Source of the DNA: Diatrype stigma
Lineage: Eukaryota > Ascomycota > Sordariomycetes > Xylariales > Diatrypaceae
Assembly (NCBI GenBank): GCA_022225965.2
Contig: JAKJXP020000116.1
Location: 67,533 to 131,532, forward strand
Direction of reading: 5' to 3'
DNA: 64,000 bases
The notes under the pieces were generated by a model. It saw nothing but the letters and a program-made list of their open reading frames with translations. It searched no databases and was not told the origin of the DNA. Both the position numbers and the translations under genes were made by a program. Positions within the stretch are counted from its first letter, which is position 1. Each line of letters starts with the position of its first letter. Shown piece after piece: positions 34,173 to 46,602 of this stretch.

Positions 34173-35373
34173 AGCTGCGGTGTGACCGAGATACTACTGA
34201 ATATCCAAACCTAGTTGGTGTTTGACTTGCTCCAGTGCCGATGGTACTGTTCCGTGTATAAAGCCCGATCTTGGTAGATGGGTGCAATATTTTCCGATGG
34301 TCGGGCTTTTGGGGCTCGAAGACGCAATGTTTCAATTAACTAGCACATATGCTCAATCCCAGGTTCCCAGTAACTAAAACTTACCTAGGTACCTTACGAT
34401 TAGGTACCTTACGATTTTTCACGATTACACATGATTTCACTCATTCAGGGGCCTAGCCAGGGGGCTGTGCTCCAATATCACCTTCGTATGTGACGGTGCA
34501 GGTGCTAGCTAGCTCGGTAGAAGCAGCTGTGGCAGCCCTTTTGTCGAAGAAGCTGACGTCACCCCCGGTATTTTGCAACCACAATGAGTAAGTGAGGGTA
34601 GGTAGGTAGGTAGATACAGGTAGGTACTATCTATGGTATGTCACTGTGTGTGGTCGCAAAAGCCTAGCTGAGCCATTCACGATGCTAGCTTGAAGTAGCT
34701 GGACATCGTACGGCACCAATTGGTATCGCTAGCCAATCACGTCTCATTCGCAACACAAGATAGTCGTCGATGACCTCAACATTGCGATGTAGGGCAGGAA
34801 CAAGCTACAACCCAACTAAAATCCATTCATTCTATTCCCTTTGCCTTTAGGCCCAGACAAAGGCCCTTGTGTACGTACTATGCAGTAAGAACCTGGCTTC
34901 AAGATCATCAGCGATTGCGGCGATTGCGTCAAGATCCAGCTTGATTTCGTCCTCGGTTATCTCATATCAGAAGACGTGGAGAAAGAAAGGCCAAGCTTCC
35001 GTGTCGCTTTTCCTTGTCCAACAGAACCCCCAGACCCCTTAACTTTTGGAAGATCCGCGCATGGGTCGATCGGTCCTCTTTAATTACCCACCACATACAG
35101 ACATACCAGGTATGTAGTAGTTACTCCGTACTGGTCCGTACTTAGTTGCGTAGTTAAGAGCTACCCCCCATCAACTCAACAACTACCCAAGACTTCAAAG
35201 TCAATTATAATTCATCCTCAATTCGGAGTGTACCGAGTAGTCAAATCATCCTAATCGTTCCGTCTCTCATAAGCTCGAAGCCTGCTATTTAGTGCATTGC
35301 CCATACTATCAGACGGAGGGTCTTGATCTTTGTAATCCCACTACCTAAACACCATCCCCTACCCCACGTCACG

Positions 35374-36928
35374 ATGAGCGGAGATTCCCAGCCTCTGCCG
35401 CTTCGGCAGGGCACGACGATGAGCAGCCAAATGAGCGACGAAGCCGTGCCAGAAACCGACCCTACAAGCGTGAGCCACGACCTGTCCGCCAGTTCTTATG
35501 CCTACTCGTTAAACATTGCGATCAACTAACACATTTGCGTCACAGACTGCGGGCCTGCTTGCCGAGAGACTGCAAGCCTGGAAACATGCGGTGGTCTACC
35601 TGGAAGAATACATCGGGGCGACGGAGAAGATTCACAAGGCGCATGCCAAAGAGTACGAAAAGGTCCTCAAGACGATTTCTCAACCCCTCAGAGAGGGCGC
35701 GCATTTTGACCAGTCTCTCGGGGGTGTCGCCGGCCTCTTCGAAAACATGCGAAGTAATTCCCAGGTGAGACGCGTTTCTATATCCCCCACCCCCCTCTCC
35801 TGACGGCTGCGGTTGAACTAACGGGAACAGCAATTGGTCAACTCGAACCTAGAAACGGAAAAGACCCTCAAGGGCACCGTCCTCCCCATCTTCGATCGCT
35901 TGCATAAGGAGATCAAGGCGAAGCACAAGGAGGTTACGAATGGGGTGGAGAAGGGCGCAAAGGAAATCGACAAGACCAGAAACAACACACAGAAGCACAT
36001 CGAACTGCTCGGCCAGCAGGCCGCCGCATTCGAGTCGACCGGTGGCAAGCTGGAAGCGCACCACGACCCGTACATCGTGCAGCGCGGCGTCCTCTTCCGG
36101 TTGAACAAGCAGGTCATGGAGGAAAACAATCATCGGAACGACCTGATTCATGTGCAGGACAGCTTCCAGCAATTTGAGGCGCACATCATCCTGGTGCTCC
36201 AGCAGGGGCTCGAGGCCTTTAACCAGGTGGTCGGCGGGCAGGCTGATAAGACCAGGGCCCTGTACGCCGACATGCTGGGCACGGCGCAGCGCATCCCGGG
36301 CGACCTCGAGTGGCGGGCATTCCAGAAGCGGGAGGCCCACCGTCTCGTGAACCCGGCCGACCCGCCGCGCAGCGTCGACGCCATCACGTTCCCGAACCAG
36401 TCGCACCCGTCGACGAAGCCCCTGATCGAGGGCAGCCTCGAGCGCAAATCGCGCAACAAGCTGTCGTGGGGCACGCAGTCGGGCTACTACGTCGTCACGC
36501 CGGCCAAGTTCCTGCACGAGTTCAAGGACGACGATGTCGTGCGCCAGGACCCCAAGCCCGAGCTGTCCATGTACCTGCCCGACGCCGTCATCGGCGCGCC
36601 CTCCGGCGACAAGTTCAGCATCAAGGGCAAGGACAAGAGCGGCAGCTTCAGCAGCAAGCTCGCCGGCAGCTCCGAGCTGCACTTCAAGGCCCACTCGGCC
36701 GCCGAGGCCCAGAAGTGGTTCGAGGCCATCCGCGTCGCCGCCGGCGCCACCGGCCCCGCCTACGAGAGCGGCTCCAGCACCCCTACCCCCGCCGGCAGCC
36801 TCTCCGTCTCGCCCCCCGCCGACAGCAAGGAGCAGGAAGCCGGCATCACGGGCAAGGACACGGTCAGCAGCCCGGCCGCCCTGAGCCCCCAGTCCACCTT
36901 CAAGGATGAGAAGGCGACCGCTTCCTAA
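35374..36928 (+). CDS. Slm1-like F-BAR and PH domain protein (plasma membrane/eisosome, TORC2 effector type)
   Basis: The exons are 35374-35469, 35546-35764 and 35831-36928, giving 470 aa. Both introns have strong signals (GTGAGC with AACTAAC and CACAG; GTGAGA with AACTAAC and ACAG) and phase 0 joins. Residues about 33-295 are a long helical F-BAR-like region with family segments LLAERLQAWKHAVVYLEEYI, ETEKTLKGTVLPIFDRLHKE and HHDPYIVQRGVLFRL. Residues about 300-412 form a PH domain that begins PLIEGSLERKS and ends EAQKWFEAIRVAAG. Yeast Slm1/Slm2 bind PI(4,5)P2 and are TORC2 targets at the plasma membrane that move from eisosomes on stress; the same role is inferred here. The Ser/Pro-rich tail may be phosphorylated. 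Confidence 0.9.
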
Positions 36929-39900
36929 GCGGCAAGGTTGGCTTTCTGTCATCCCCAGCCGGCTGAGACCGGTCCGAGCCCCAACAACGGTCGGCTTGCT
37001 GCTCACCGCGGGCGACGGCGACGGCGGAAGTGAGGCCGATGTGGCTATTTCTCGTCCCTTCAATAGTCGTGGATCTATATCATGTCATAGACAATCTTCA
37101 TCGGTCACCTTAACTTTCATTGGGGGAACCCCCCTTCCCCCCTAGTATTCCAGGTCGGGCATTACGTATCCGGACGCGCGTATCCATAATAGGATATCGG
37201 TGGTGAGGGGAAACGAATATTCCGATGTGGGAAGCACATCGGTTGTGCGCGAGGCTGCTCTCTGGGCCTCCTATATGTTCCTTGAAACAGGATCGAGCGG
37301 CGATGGAGGGGTTGGTGTGGCTTATTCAGTGGCTGTTGAGCAAAAGGCGGTTCGTTATGCGCGATGACATGACAGACAAAGCAAAGCAGCAGTACCCAGT
37401 ATTTTTTGTTATTCCCCTTGAAGTATCCTCTTTTTCGATATCCAATCAGCAATGAGACTTCACTTTTGGTTACCTAACCCGCGATGTTCGTATGAGGTGC
37501 GTGCGTGTGTGTGTATGTGTGTGTGTCTGTGTGTGTGTTATACATGAACTCATTGATCCGTTTCGGTGAAGAATAGCAGGGGCTTTTGCGCAGCATCAGG
37601 CTACGGATGATACTACGTATTCTGCCAATCCTGTATATCCTTATACCCTCCGGTTGGTTGGCAAGTACGAGAAGAGTTCTGGGGGTGGCTGTGCCCGCTG
37701 TTTACTTCCGTTGCCTGCTACTACCGGCGCCGGAGGATTGGTGGTCTAAGGCTGTCTGGCTGTCTGGCTGTCTTGTCTGTCTGACTGACTGACCTGCTCC
37801 CACTCCGTCTATCTAGGACCCTGCCTACTAAGTACGTAGCCTTCGCCGGGGATGGTTCAAGGATGATGCCCGCTTGCCTGGCTATATATGGATGGACGAT
37901 ATACCTCCAAAGAGACCGGCTAGCGCCAATTGGGGGTTGAGACGCAGAGGACCGCGACAGGTAACGATCTGAGAGGGTGTTAAAGATTTTGCTTTTTCCG
38001 TCGACACGACGTGACATAACTCGGCAGAAACTCCCCAACAGAAGGATGCCTCGATTATGATTATGTGGCGTTTCGAATCGTTGGCGCATGCTTGCCTCTT
38101 GATGTCTTTTACCTGTCTGCCTGTCCTATCCACCCCCCCTCCTCAATATTCTCTGTTCATAGTGGTTAAGGAGTCGTGTTAGAAAGCTGGTTGTTCACCT
38201 GGCTGATGCCCGTAAGGCTATTCGTACGATATCAGGCTGTGTAGGTAGACCCCTTCTTCTTTCCCCCTTTCCACTTTCTCATTCTTTATTTTTTCCCAAC
38301 TTTTATTTTGGCTCCATCCCCTACCCATATGATATCTAATGGTATTATGGGGGTAAACCTGCTTCAAGATTACTGCATACTCAGGGGTATGTACTAAGTG
38401 TGTATGCACAACAAGCTGTGCTGCAGCTTATCTCATCGTATAGCGAGAAAAGCTACGGTGCCGGCCCCCCGGGCGACTAATAATTACATATGGGAAGAGG
38501 GGGTTGCAACCACGATCGCTATGTTAACTCCCGAGAAGTGTGCTGATCCTGCAGGGAAGCCAAACATCCGGATGCCTGCTGCTACCCATGCTGCTAACAT
38601 CAAATGCGATGTCGATGGATGGCCTGCACGAGCCATGGAACGGGTACCATACCCTTGAGATACGCTTCATGATCTGCTGCAATGCAACGTGGCTCCCCTC
38701 AAGCCTGATCCCTTGCAATGCTTACCGGAGAAAGCTTGTCGCTTGTCGCTGGAATGCATAATCATAAGTTGCTACTGCTGCCGCTGTTGCTGCAATATGC
38801 ATGCATCCAGGACCCCGATATCTTGAATTTTCATGCGATCGAGAAACAAACACTGATGTCTTAGTATCAACCGCCCGCTGCGGCCGCCCGACGTCGAGTT
38901 CCAGTCGGCATATTGATAGTTATTGCGCGTGCCTACCTGCAGCTTCGGCTGATAATGTGATTTGCCAGAATGCTACCTGCCCGTCGCCGCCGGCATACAA
39001 CTCCAAGGCCTAGATACGGTACGCCCATTCGGTGTATCGAGGTAAGAAAGGGGGAATTACCACGTTGAGACATGCCCCGGCCATCCAGTTCCCTAGCATC
39101 ATACAACGAACGGTAGGGAGGCAGATTCAGTACGTCTTAGTCGCCCGATCGTCCAATGGTTTCTACAGCCTTGCCATCCGCTCGTTGAATGTTTACCCCG
39201 ACACGTCTCCCGGCCTGCCGGTGTAAAGAAGATGCCGAAGCAAACCCTGCCCATGTATGACCTATAGGGGTAGGGCAAAAAGCCCATCTCCGCCCTATTA
39301 GATACGGGGCTTCCAGCTTGCATATGTATGCTTGGAATAGACCAAGGACTTCCGAGAGCTGCAACAGGGGTGAGTGGTGATTGTAGTGACATTCACGAGA
39401 GTGGCAGAATGTTCGTCTTGGACGCGAACAGCTGGTCTCCACTGTATCGGACTAACCAAGATCTATATCTTCTCATGGTAAGGTTATATTCTTCTTTCTT
39501 TTCTTCTGCTTTGCAGGGATCAGGGAACGCCTATCTCGCAACCCTCACGACTGCCCAATTGACAGGCAGGGGGCCGTCTTAGGCTTGGCCCGCGCTTATG
39601 TATAATTACTTCGACATCGGGGGTGGGTGTTCAGTTGAACCTCCGGAGATTTTTCTTTGGTTCCTTTTTTACCGATCCGCGGACAAACGAGAGACGGGCG
39701 TGAGTGTGCTTAAATGAGCTACGGCGCAGCATGACCGGAATATGACACGCGGCCAGAGACCACCTCCGTCTGTTTCTCCTCTTCGGGCGTTTGCGGTGAT
39801 TGGTAGCTTCACCGGTCTGCGGCTGGAAAGTTCATTGGATCCCTCGATCTCGCATAGGCAGTATCGAATCGGTGGCGTTGAAAATCAGCCTCAGAGCTGA

Positions 39901-40976
39901 AAGGGACCCCACGCCCTCCCGCCGCTACCCCAGAGCGATCTTGACGAACCCGGCCACAGAGGTCAGCCCTAGGCCTATGTAAGGAAGAGGATTTTGTATT
40001 ACCCTGTGTTTATCATCCCAGATGGCAAAGCTTCGCCCAAGCCCTCGGACTGGAGTGGGCAAGTGTTGGTTCAGTCTTCCATATATAGTCCCTCGTGCTA
40101 TTTTAGCGAATCTGGGAGATCATCACCAGCCACAACCCCCCAATGAGGATATCATAGCTCCGGTTCCGTAGACCCTGGTCCTAGACCTATCGTTGTTCTC
40201 ATACTATTGATCCAGGCGTGCAGGTCTTCGCACTTGTTCAGCACGGTCAGCATCATGGTCAGCAAGCCTTCCCGGCTGCAAAGCATAACCACAGCAGAAC
40301 CATTCTCCATTCTCACGTGCCCTCAAGTAGATGGCGTTGGAACTGGCGCGCTGGCATTGTGACTGGTCCCTAGGAGCGGGACGGTCCCGCATCGCTTAGA
40401 CTACGATGTGCCTATTTAGTCAACTTCTCATGGGTAAAGGAGTCCATTCCGCGATGCTATTATGACGCCAAAAACGGATTACCTCTGCTGATTTGTTGTC
40501 TCTCCCCCATCTGCGGGCCGCAGCCTTAGGCTGAAGAATCTTCTTGAAGTTGCCTGTCACTTTCCTCCTGCGTTTCCTTGCTTATAGGGGGGACGACGCA
40601 CGATGGAACGTAAGATCGCCGGTCTATTCCCATTAAGGGTAGGTAGGGCCTCGCCATGGGGCCGAAGTAGAGGTAGCGATCCTCCCAGAGCCTGCCTCAG
40701 GCACAAGAGCCTCACAAGGGTCATCCAGTAAGAGGCTGAAGCTAGAACTCGCATAAGGGGGATGCAAACCACCCCGCACTTTGTTGCGTGCTGTAGATAT
40801 GTATGTAGTACAGTCCTATGAGGCTCTCCGGGCATTTGCCTTTCCTGATATTCTTGCCTTTCAAAGTTAGGAGTGAGACATTTACTGTCATCAAAGTCCA
40901 AGATTTCGTTTGTTAACTCCTTTACCATTATTGGCCCTTCCGGCCAGTCTATCGAATCACCCATACATCCTTTATC
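36929..40976. other. Intergenic, about 4 kb, no supported gene
   Basis: Contains a (GT)n repeat at 37498-37541, a ctgt/ctgact-type short repeat near 37750-37795 and several unrelated short frames without domains or splice support. The final 100 bp are probably the leader of the Clr5-domain gene. Confidence 0.55.
37498..37541. repeat. (GT)n microsatellite
   Basis: An interrupted GT dinucleotide repeat lies about 570 bp after the Slm1-like stop codon. Confidence 0.95.
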
Positions 40977-41899
40977 ATGACGAAGCAATGGGATCAGTAC
41001 GAGGCGACGATCCGCGCCCTCTATGCAGACCACACCCTCTCTACTGTCCGCCAGATAATGATCGAGCGATACGGCTTCGACGCCTCAGTACGTGCTTATC
41101 GTGGTCGCCTTGACCGTTGGAATGTCCGAAAGTATAACAAAAGAAGCCGCAATGGATCTGTAAGCAGTACCAGCGGTAGTGACGGTCGCTCGAGCACGCC
41201 GGCGGCTTCTAGAGATGTGAATAGGGGAGGATTCGCGTTGGTGAAAGATGATATGCATCAGGGTCAGTGGCACCGGAACGATGCCACTACTGTTCATCAC
41301 CATCACGGTCTTCACGGTCCCTCGATCAACACCACTGCCGACCAACCGCCTCCTTTCTCACCTAGCCAATATGCACAGATGGGGTACCCGCAGAGGTATA
41401 AGCAGACTGTCTCATACCCACCAAGCATAGTATTGATAGTTGTTATAGGTACAGCGGAGAGAGGACTCAACTGCCGTCCTCATTCTCATCATCACTTCAA
41501 CCACCTGGCTATCCGAACCCATATTACTGGCCCCCTTCTCAAGATCCTCACCAGTCTTCCTTGGGAAGCCAGGTATCCGGTGTTGGTGTTTCCGATAATA
41601 CTACCACGACCACTGCTGTCCCTTTCCCTAGTACGATGGTTTCCGCCTCTCCCCCTTTCTACGGGAATTACGCACCAGTGACGCAGCCGCTGCACTCCTG
41701 GGCCCCGAACAACAGCATCTATGCACCCTCGCACCCAGAGGCCGATGGAAGCTACGACTTCAACCACCACCATCACCACGGCGACCAGAGAATCAGCAGC
41801 CCAGGTCACCATGAGCTGCCATTTACCGCCGACATGCACAACGGGTCACCTAGCTCCGGTTCAGCAGCCTATCCTAGTGGCGGCTACCATGAGTCATGA
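40977..41899 (+). CDS. Clr5-domain protein with His/Pro-rich tail
   Basis: The exons are 40977-41395 and 41449-41899, giving 289 aa. Residues about 4-53 match the Clr5 domain: W-D-Q-Y start, IRALYADHTLSTVRQIM, RYGFDASVRAYRGRLDRWNVRKY. This fungal module is found at the N-terminus of many Pezizomycotina proteins; it takes its name from the fission-yeast heterochromatin-silencing factor Clr5, and its biochemical role is unclear. The rest is low-complexity Ser, Pro, Gly and His (including a five-His run), probably disordered. The intron uses GTATAA and TATAG and joins AG to G in phase 2. Without the splice the frame stays open for a while but loses the polar composition. A nuclear role is only inference. 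Confidence 0.8.
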
Positions 41900-44287
41900 C
41901 CCGACTGCAGACACTCAAGGTTATGGAGTGACAGCCCACGATCTGCCAGAGAGGGGAGGCTCACATTGAGGAAGAATGGGGGAAAGGAATGGGGCGGTCC
42001 GCGGTTGACAGGACTATGCTTTTAGACTATTGCATTTATTGGTGTTTACATAGGTATATGGGTGCATTTATGGGGGTTTCGGGGAGTTAAGTAACACATT
42101 TAAGAACAAAGCGACTAAATTACATGCTCTGCTACATTTACTGTGTCACAGATTGTAGAATATTAAGAATGTAAAACAATGTATTCGATATCATGTGAAG
42201 CCATCTCCATCCTGGAATCCCAAAACTCTTTCACTGTCGAAATAACATCTTCGCGAAGTAAATCTTTGCTACAAGAGAAATAGTAACGAGGTGGGATAAA
42301 AACAGAACATCGATTTTGTCATGGACCTGCCTAGTACGCTTCTCTGTCAAGTAGTATTTCGCTTTCAGCCTCACACCCCCTTACCCAGTTCTGATACATT
42401 ATATATAGTTCAACGGGGCGTAGTAACCATACCTCTTTTAGATTATATTGATTTTGGAAATGTCAAAAGTCGATCCAACTCTATGGCTCCAGCGCCCTTG
42501 AACTGGTAATGTCTATTTTAAGATACTTATGCAATGCCACTAAGGAGAAAGAGGCCCGTGACTACCTTTTGAACATGACTACAAATACGCCCAAGTGCGA
42601 GCTGAAAATCCTAGTTATTCCGCGGATCAATCTTTCATGATTGAACGTTCCGAATATACATAAGAATTCGGCAAATCTCGGAGTTGAGGCGAACAAACCC
42701 TTTTTCGTATCAGCCCATTATTGACAAAGCAGTGACTAAGGGAGAACTGTTTTTAGATCCAGTCAGATCCTTTTGGCTGACCGCGTCCTCGCCCCATACC
42801 AAGTACGATGGTAAGAATCTGATAGTCTTTTGCCTCTCCCTGACCAGAATGCCGTTATAAAGGAAAATATATGCATCATGCTTCACAACGACGACAATAT
42901 CCATGTTGTTACTTCCATCGCTGCGCGAATTAAGACTTCTGCAATATGAACACAATATACTATCGAGACGGCCTTCACGATATCGTGTGAGATGCCGATA
43001 GGAATAGGGTCAAACATGATTCCTCAATGAGGAATCCTCATCCCCTGATATAGGCATTGAAACCTCAGCAGATACCCGATGTTTGATTTAGTCATAGTGG
43101 AACAATACTGGGCACTCACTTCTCTTGCAGCTATCTGCCTTCCAGAAGGCACAAGCGGCCCGTGGGATATATTCAAGAATAGAAATTGGGTGATGATTTG
43201 AAAGGCATCGTGTCTGGGAGTATTATGGAGACAGGGGGTGATCGTCTTTTTATATCCAGCGGACCATCCGGCGTTCATTGTAAACACCACGTTCGAGCGG
43301 GCCGCTCTCGGAGATGGTGCTTTTATAACAATAACTAGGTCCTCAGGATGTAGGGAGTAGGAAAACGTTACCGAGTTGAACAGAGAACAATCATTTGCCC
43401 CTGGACATTTGCGTTTTATCATGAGAGGAGCACTGTAGCTGAACGAATTAGGAGTGGAATCGGCAATCGGGACAGGCACGGCTTAGGAGTATGAGCATAG
43501 GCACAAAGAGTTTAGGATTTAATGGAAATCCGGGGAAGGAAGGAAACTGCGATCATGCGATTCAATCGTATTTATTAACCCATCTTGCTCTCGGAATTCT
43601 CTCTTCCTGTCGCGTGTTAGAATAGCCCTTTTATTGACGAATTGCTACGCTCTGCTGAAGCTGTAAAGAAGGAGGAAAAGAGAGCGTCCGGGACGGATGG
43701 GGGAGATTGGACCTCTATATAGGCCCCAATGGGAGCCCCAGGGGGCCCCTGCCAGAGCGCTATACCAGCTCTAGGTCAGCTCCAAATAGACCCATTGATC
43801 ACGGCATTTCCCGGATCGTGTTGGATTCAGGGGCAGGCAGGCGGGAGCGTGAGCGTTTTTACCCCGCTCTGCATGGATCTTGAGGTGCATGGTTGTTATT
43901 TATTGCGTCTTATCTCTACTTGGGAAGTCGGATATTCCAAATAGTCGAGTCGTTGACAATTATCTTCGTTGGGATGACATAAGATTGTTTCGACACCCTC
44001 TTCCTTCCACTCCGTTCGAACCCCTGAAGTGCCTAAGACCTACGGAGTGTGAGGGGCTATAGAGACCCACCTGAACCCCATTATTTACTATGGGGGGTTC
44101 ACCTGCTATAAGGAGCTGTGCCTCCCATATCTCCCGTAAATCGAGAATTGTTCTGTTTCCCTCGTTTCCCCTACATAGCAGCTGTTCTATCACGCCGGGC
44201 ACAAAAACCCTTACTTTGGGATACATAAAACGGAGGGCAACTTTGAGAGTGAAGACACGTCAAATTTGAACGTCGCTATTATAAGCC
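41900..44287. other. Intergenic; possible degraded gene on minus strand
   Basis: Most of this 2.4 kb shows nothing. On the minus strand, frames at 43479-43024 and 42955-42710 have protein-like composition and a good donor (GTGAGT near 43125). However, the first begins right after an in-frame stop, without an ATG until residue 19, and no acceptor near 42920 restores phase. It may be a relic or an unusual small gene. No domain was recognised. Confidence 0.35.
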
Positions 44288-45277
44288 ATGGACACTCTCG
44301 AACACAAAACAGTCACGACGTCCCGAGGCTTTACTTATTCGTACTATATCTCACAACCCACCAGTTCTAAACCACCACTGCTCCTCCAGCATGGTTTCCC
44401 CGATGATGCTCGGATTTGGGATGGCATCGTGGCAAGATTGGCCGAATATCGACTTGTGGTGCCGGACCTTCTCGGATACTCCGGCACGTCCAAGCCCACC
44501 GACCCCACAGCCTACGGCTACGACGGGATGGCTCAAGACCTCATAGAGATCCTAGATGCGGAAGGAATTAAAAAGGTCGTATCCGTAGGACATGATTTTG
44601 GGTCGATGGTGGCCCAACGGCTATACAATTTCCACCGAGACAGAGTTGAGGCCTTGATTCTACTAACTGTTCCGTATTTGTTGCCGCCGGAGAGCCCTCC
44701 TGACTTAGAGGAGATAAATGCTCGGGCAGAGACGCTCTTCGGATACCCTGCCGTCGCATATCAGGAATTCTTTGTTACCGACGAAGCACCCGCAATTCTC
44801 AAGGCGCACGTGGACCGCCTTTACGATGGAAGCCACGGCGCGCCGGCCGGCTGGATGCGGGAGATATTCTGCACGAGAGGAGCCACGCGCAAGTGGCTGC
44901 TCGATGAGGAGCGGAAGGTCGAGCTGCTGAACTATGCCCAAGACCCTGCACTCCGACAATCGTTCATAGAACGGTTTCAGCGCGATGGGTTTGAGGGCCC
45001 GGTATGCTATTACAAGGCGGGCAATTCCACAGTGCAATACGATGCCCTCAAAGGCCTCACGAAAGAGCAGCTTACTGTGCAAGTCCCTGTGCTGTACATC
45101 GGATGCACGCAGGATGCTGTGTGCCTCCCGGTGCTGATACAAGCAGCTAAGCAAGGGGGATTTCTGCCCGACTTGGAAGAAGCCATCATTGATAGTCACC
45201 ACTGGCCAACACTTGAGAAACCAGACGAAGTTGCGGAGCTGATACTATCATTCCTTGAAAGGAGATTCGCATCCTAG
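44288..45277 (+). CDS. Alpha/beta-hydrolase, soluble epoxide hydrolase type
   Basis: A single exon of 329 aa. The oxyanion-hole motif HGFPD lies at residues 35-39, the nucleophile elbow GHDFGS has Asp103, the likely acid is Asp276 (CTQDAV), and the general base is one of His304/His305 in DSHHWPTLEKP. Nucleophilic Asp rather than Ser, together with HGFP and a Tyr-containing cap (CYYKAGN), points to the epoxide-hydrolase branch. A haloalkane dehalogenase or fluoroacetate dehalogenase relation is the alternative. Such enzymes add water to epoxides in detoxification or in secondary metabolism. No biosynthetic cluster surrounds it. Confidence 0.88.
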   Translation: MDTLEHKTVTTSRGFTYSYYISQPTSSKPPLLLQHGFPDDARIWDGIVARLAEYRLVVPDLLGYSGTSKPTDPTAYGYDGMAQDLIEILDAEGIKKVVSVGHDFGSMVAQRLYNFHRDRVEALILLTVPYLLPPESPPDLEEINARAETLFGYPAVAYQEFFVTDEAPAILKAHVDRLYDGSHGAPAGWMREIFCTRGATRKWLLDEERKVELLNYAQDPALRQSFIERFQRDGFEGPVCYYKAGNSTVQYDALKGLTKEQLTVQVPVLYIGCTQDAVCLPVLIQAAKQGGFLPDLEEAIIDSHHWPTLEKPDEVAELILSFLERRFAS

Positions 45278-45582
45278 CGAGTGCATGATATTGGGATCTG
45301 GGTATCTTTGGTGCATTTAGGACGAGGCCGAAGGGTGTTTCGAGTTGTGAGGCCTGTCTTTCGTAGTACTCTCTAACATCTAGTTGAACTATTCTTCTAA
45401 AGGATCCAGATACGATTAGTCATGATGTGGAGATTCCAAGTGAAGCTAAAGGTTATAATGTAAACGACGACAAAGAAAAAGAAAGAAGAAAAGAAAGAAA
45501 AAAAGAAAAAAGAAGAAAAAACAGAAGGGGCTGTTGTCCTGCTGAGGGATGTTGGTATTCGAAAGTCTGATATGACTACTGA
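45278..45582. other. Convergent intergenic region with polypurine tract
   Basis: Short spacer between the epoxide hydrolase and the oppositely oriented DUF3632 gene. It contains a polypurine (A/G) tract at 45467-45523, and both polyadenylation regions must lie here. Confidence 0.7.
45467..45523. repeat. Polypurine/polypyrimidine tract
   Basis: About 57 bp of nearly pure A and G on the plus strand lie between two converging genes. Such tracts can form triplex DNA or pause transcription. Confidence 0.9.
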
Positions 45583-46602
45583 TTAAGCTGCTGCTCCCCC
45601 CTTTTCAATACTTTCCATAGCGTCGGCCGCCTCTCCCGCCCGTCTTCGCGTCTCCTCGTCAACCTTGTCGCTATCTCGGACGACCCCAAACCGCGATTTC
45701 CACAGCGCCCATCGCTCCGGACACAATCCTTGGGTTCCGCGGTACTTCCGCTTGAGCCTCAACCCTTCCTTCTTGTCTAATCGCCACAACGGCCCACCTT
45801 GGGTAGAAGGGATCTCCTCGTCGCGCCCGTAGAGAATATCCCCGGCATGTATCGCCCAGGCCGCGGCAACGGCGACCTTGAAAGGTAGGTCCGCCACGGC
45901 GGCCGGGTCCGGGTTGACTTCGTCTGGCGCCCCCCGGATGGGAGTCATCTCCCCCTCGAGAGCATCCGTGAAGGCCCAGATTGCATACATCTCCAGTCGC
46001 GCGAGCCCGGCGCCGGTGATGCGGGCCGCGTATGTCTGCAAGTTGATCTTGCGACGCTTTTCTTCGGCTTCGGCCGGAACTGTCGGCTCCGCTTCACACT
46101 CACGGTCAGCTGTTGATTGCCTATCTCAAGACTGACTCCATGCAGGCAGAGGGGGGATCATCAAGAACCCACCCCCACTCTGGCAGGAGACGAGTTAGCT
46201 GCACTCACAATCCCATTTCTCGCGCAGCGTGGGCCCGAACAGCGGAAGGTCGCTCCACAGTTGCGCCTCGCCCCAGCTGTCCAAATCCACGGTTTCCGTA
46301 GGGAGGTCCCGGAGCGCCTTCACGACCACGGCCAGGCGCTCGCTCGCGGGGCTGTCGTGGGGCACCTGCCGCGCCAGGTCGTGGAAGAGGTCCCAGAACC
46401 ACCAGAGGAACGCGCCGCCCGACTCCCGCTCTCCGAGGTCGTCGCCCTCCTGGCGATGGTCGGGATACAGGGCGTTCAGAGCGGCGGCTGCATCCGCGGG
46501 TGAGAGGTCGGCATCCCTCTTCAGGGTCGCGTTGAGGATCTCTACGACCCTCGGCGCGAACTCGACCGCCTGGTCGTCCTCGAGCTGGAGTGGCGAGTCC
46601 AT
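45583..46602 (-). CDS. DUF3632-family fungal protein
   Basis: The exons are 46602-46209 and 46109-45583, giving 306 aa. The intron (46110-46208) uses GTGAGT, branch CAGCTAAC or a later one, and CAACAG; the phase 1 join gives EKWDSDRECEAEP. Typical features are the acidic N-terminus, FLWWFWDLFHDLARQVPHDSPASERLAVVVKAL, the WGEAQLWSDLPLFGPTLREKWD segment before the splice, and a second half beginning with an alpha-helical INLQTYAARITGAGLARLEMYAIWAF. These match the fungal DUF3632 family, whose function is unknown. The gene is GC-rich compared with its flanks. Confidence 0.8.

Larger units (their letters stand above)
33592..35373. other. Intergenic with simple repeats
   Basis: The spacer is 1.8 kb. 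It holds a (CA)n microsatellite (33707-33760), an alternating purine-pyrimidine array (34113-34172), a duplicated aggtaccttacgatt unit (34388-34418) and a (GGTA)n run near 34598. The last 200 bp are CT-rich and probably belong to the promoter of the Slm1-like gene. No gene was seen. Confidence 0.6.

Noticed and set aside
35849..37063. 404-residue minus-strand frame opposite the Slm1-like gene
   Set aside because: Antisense of a GC-rich coding exon; composition is dominated by Leu, Val, Gly and Arg and no motif is present.
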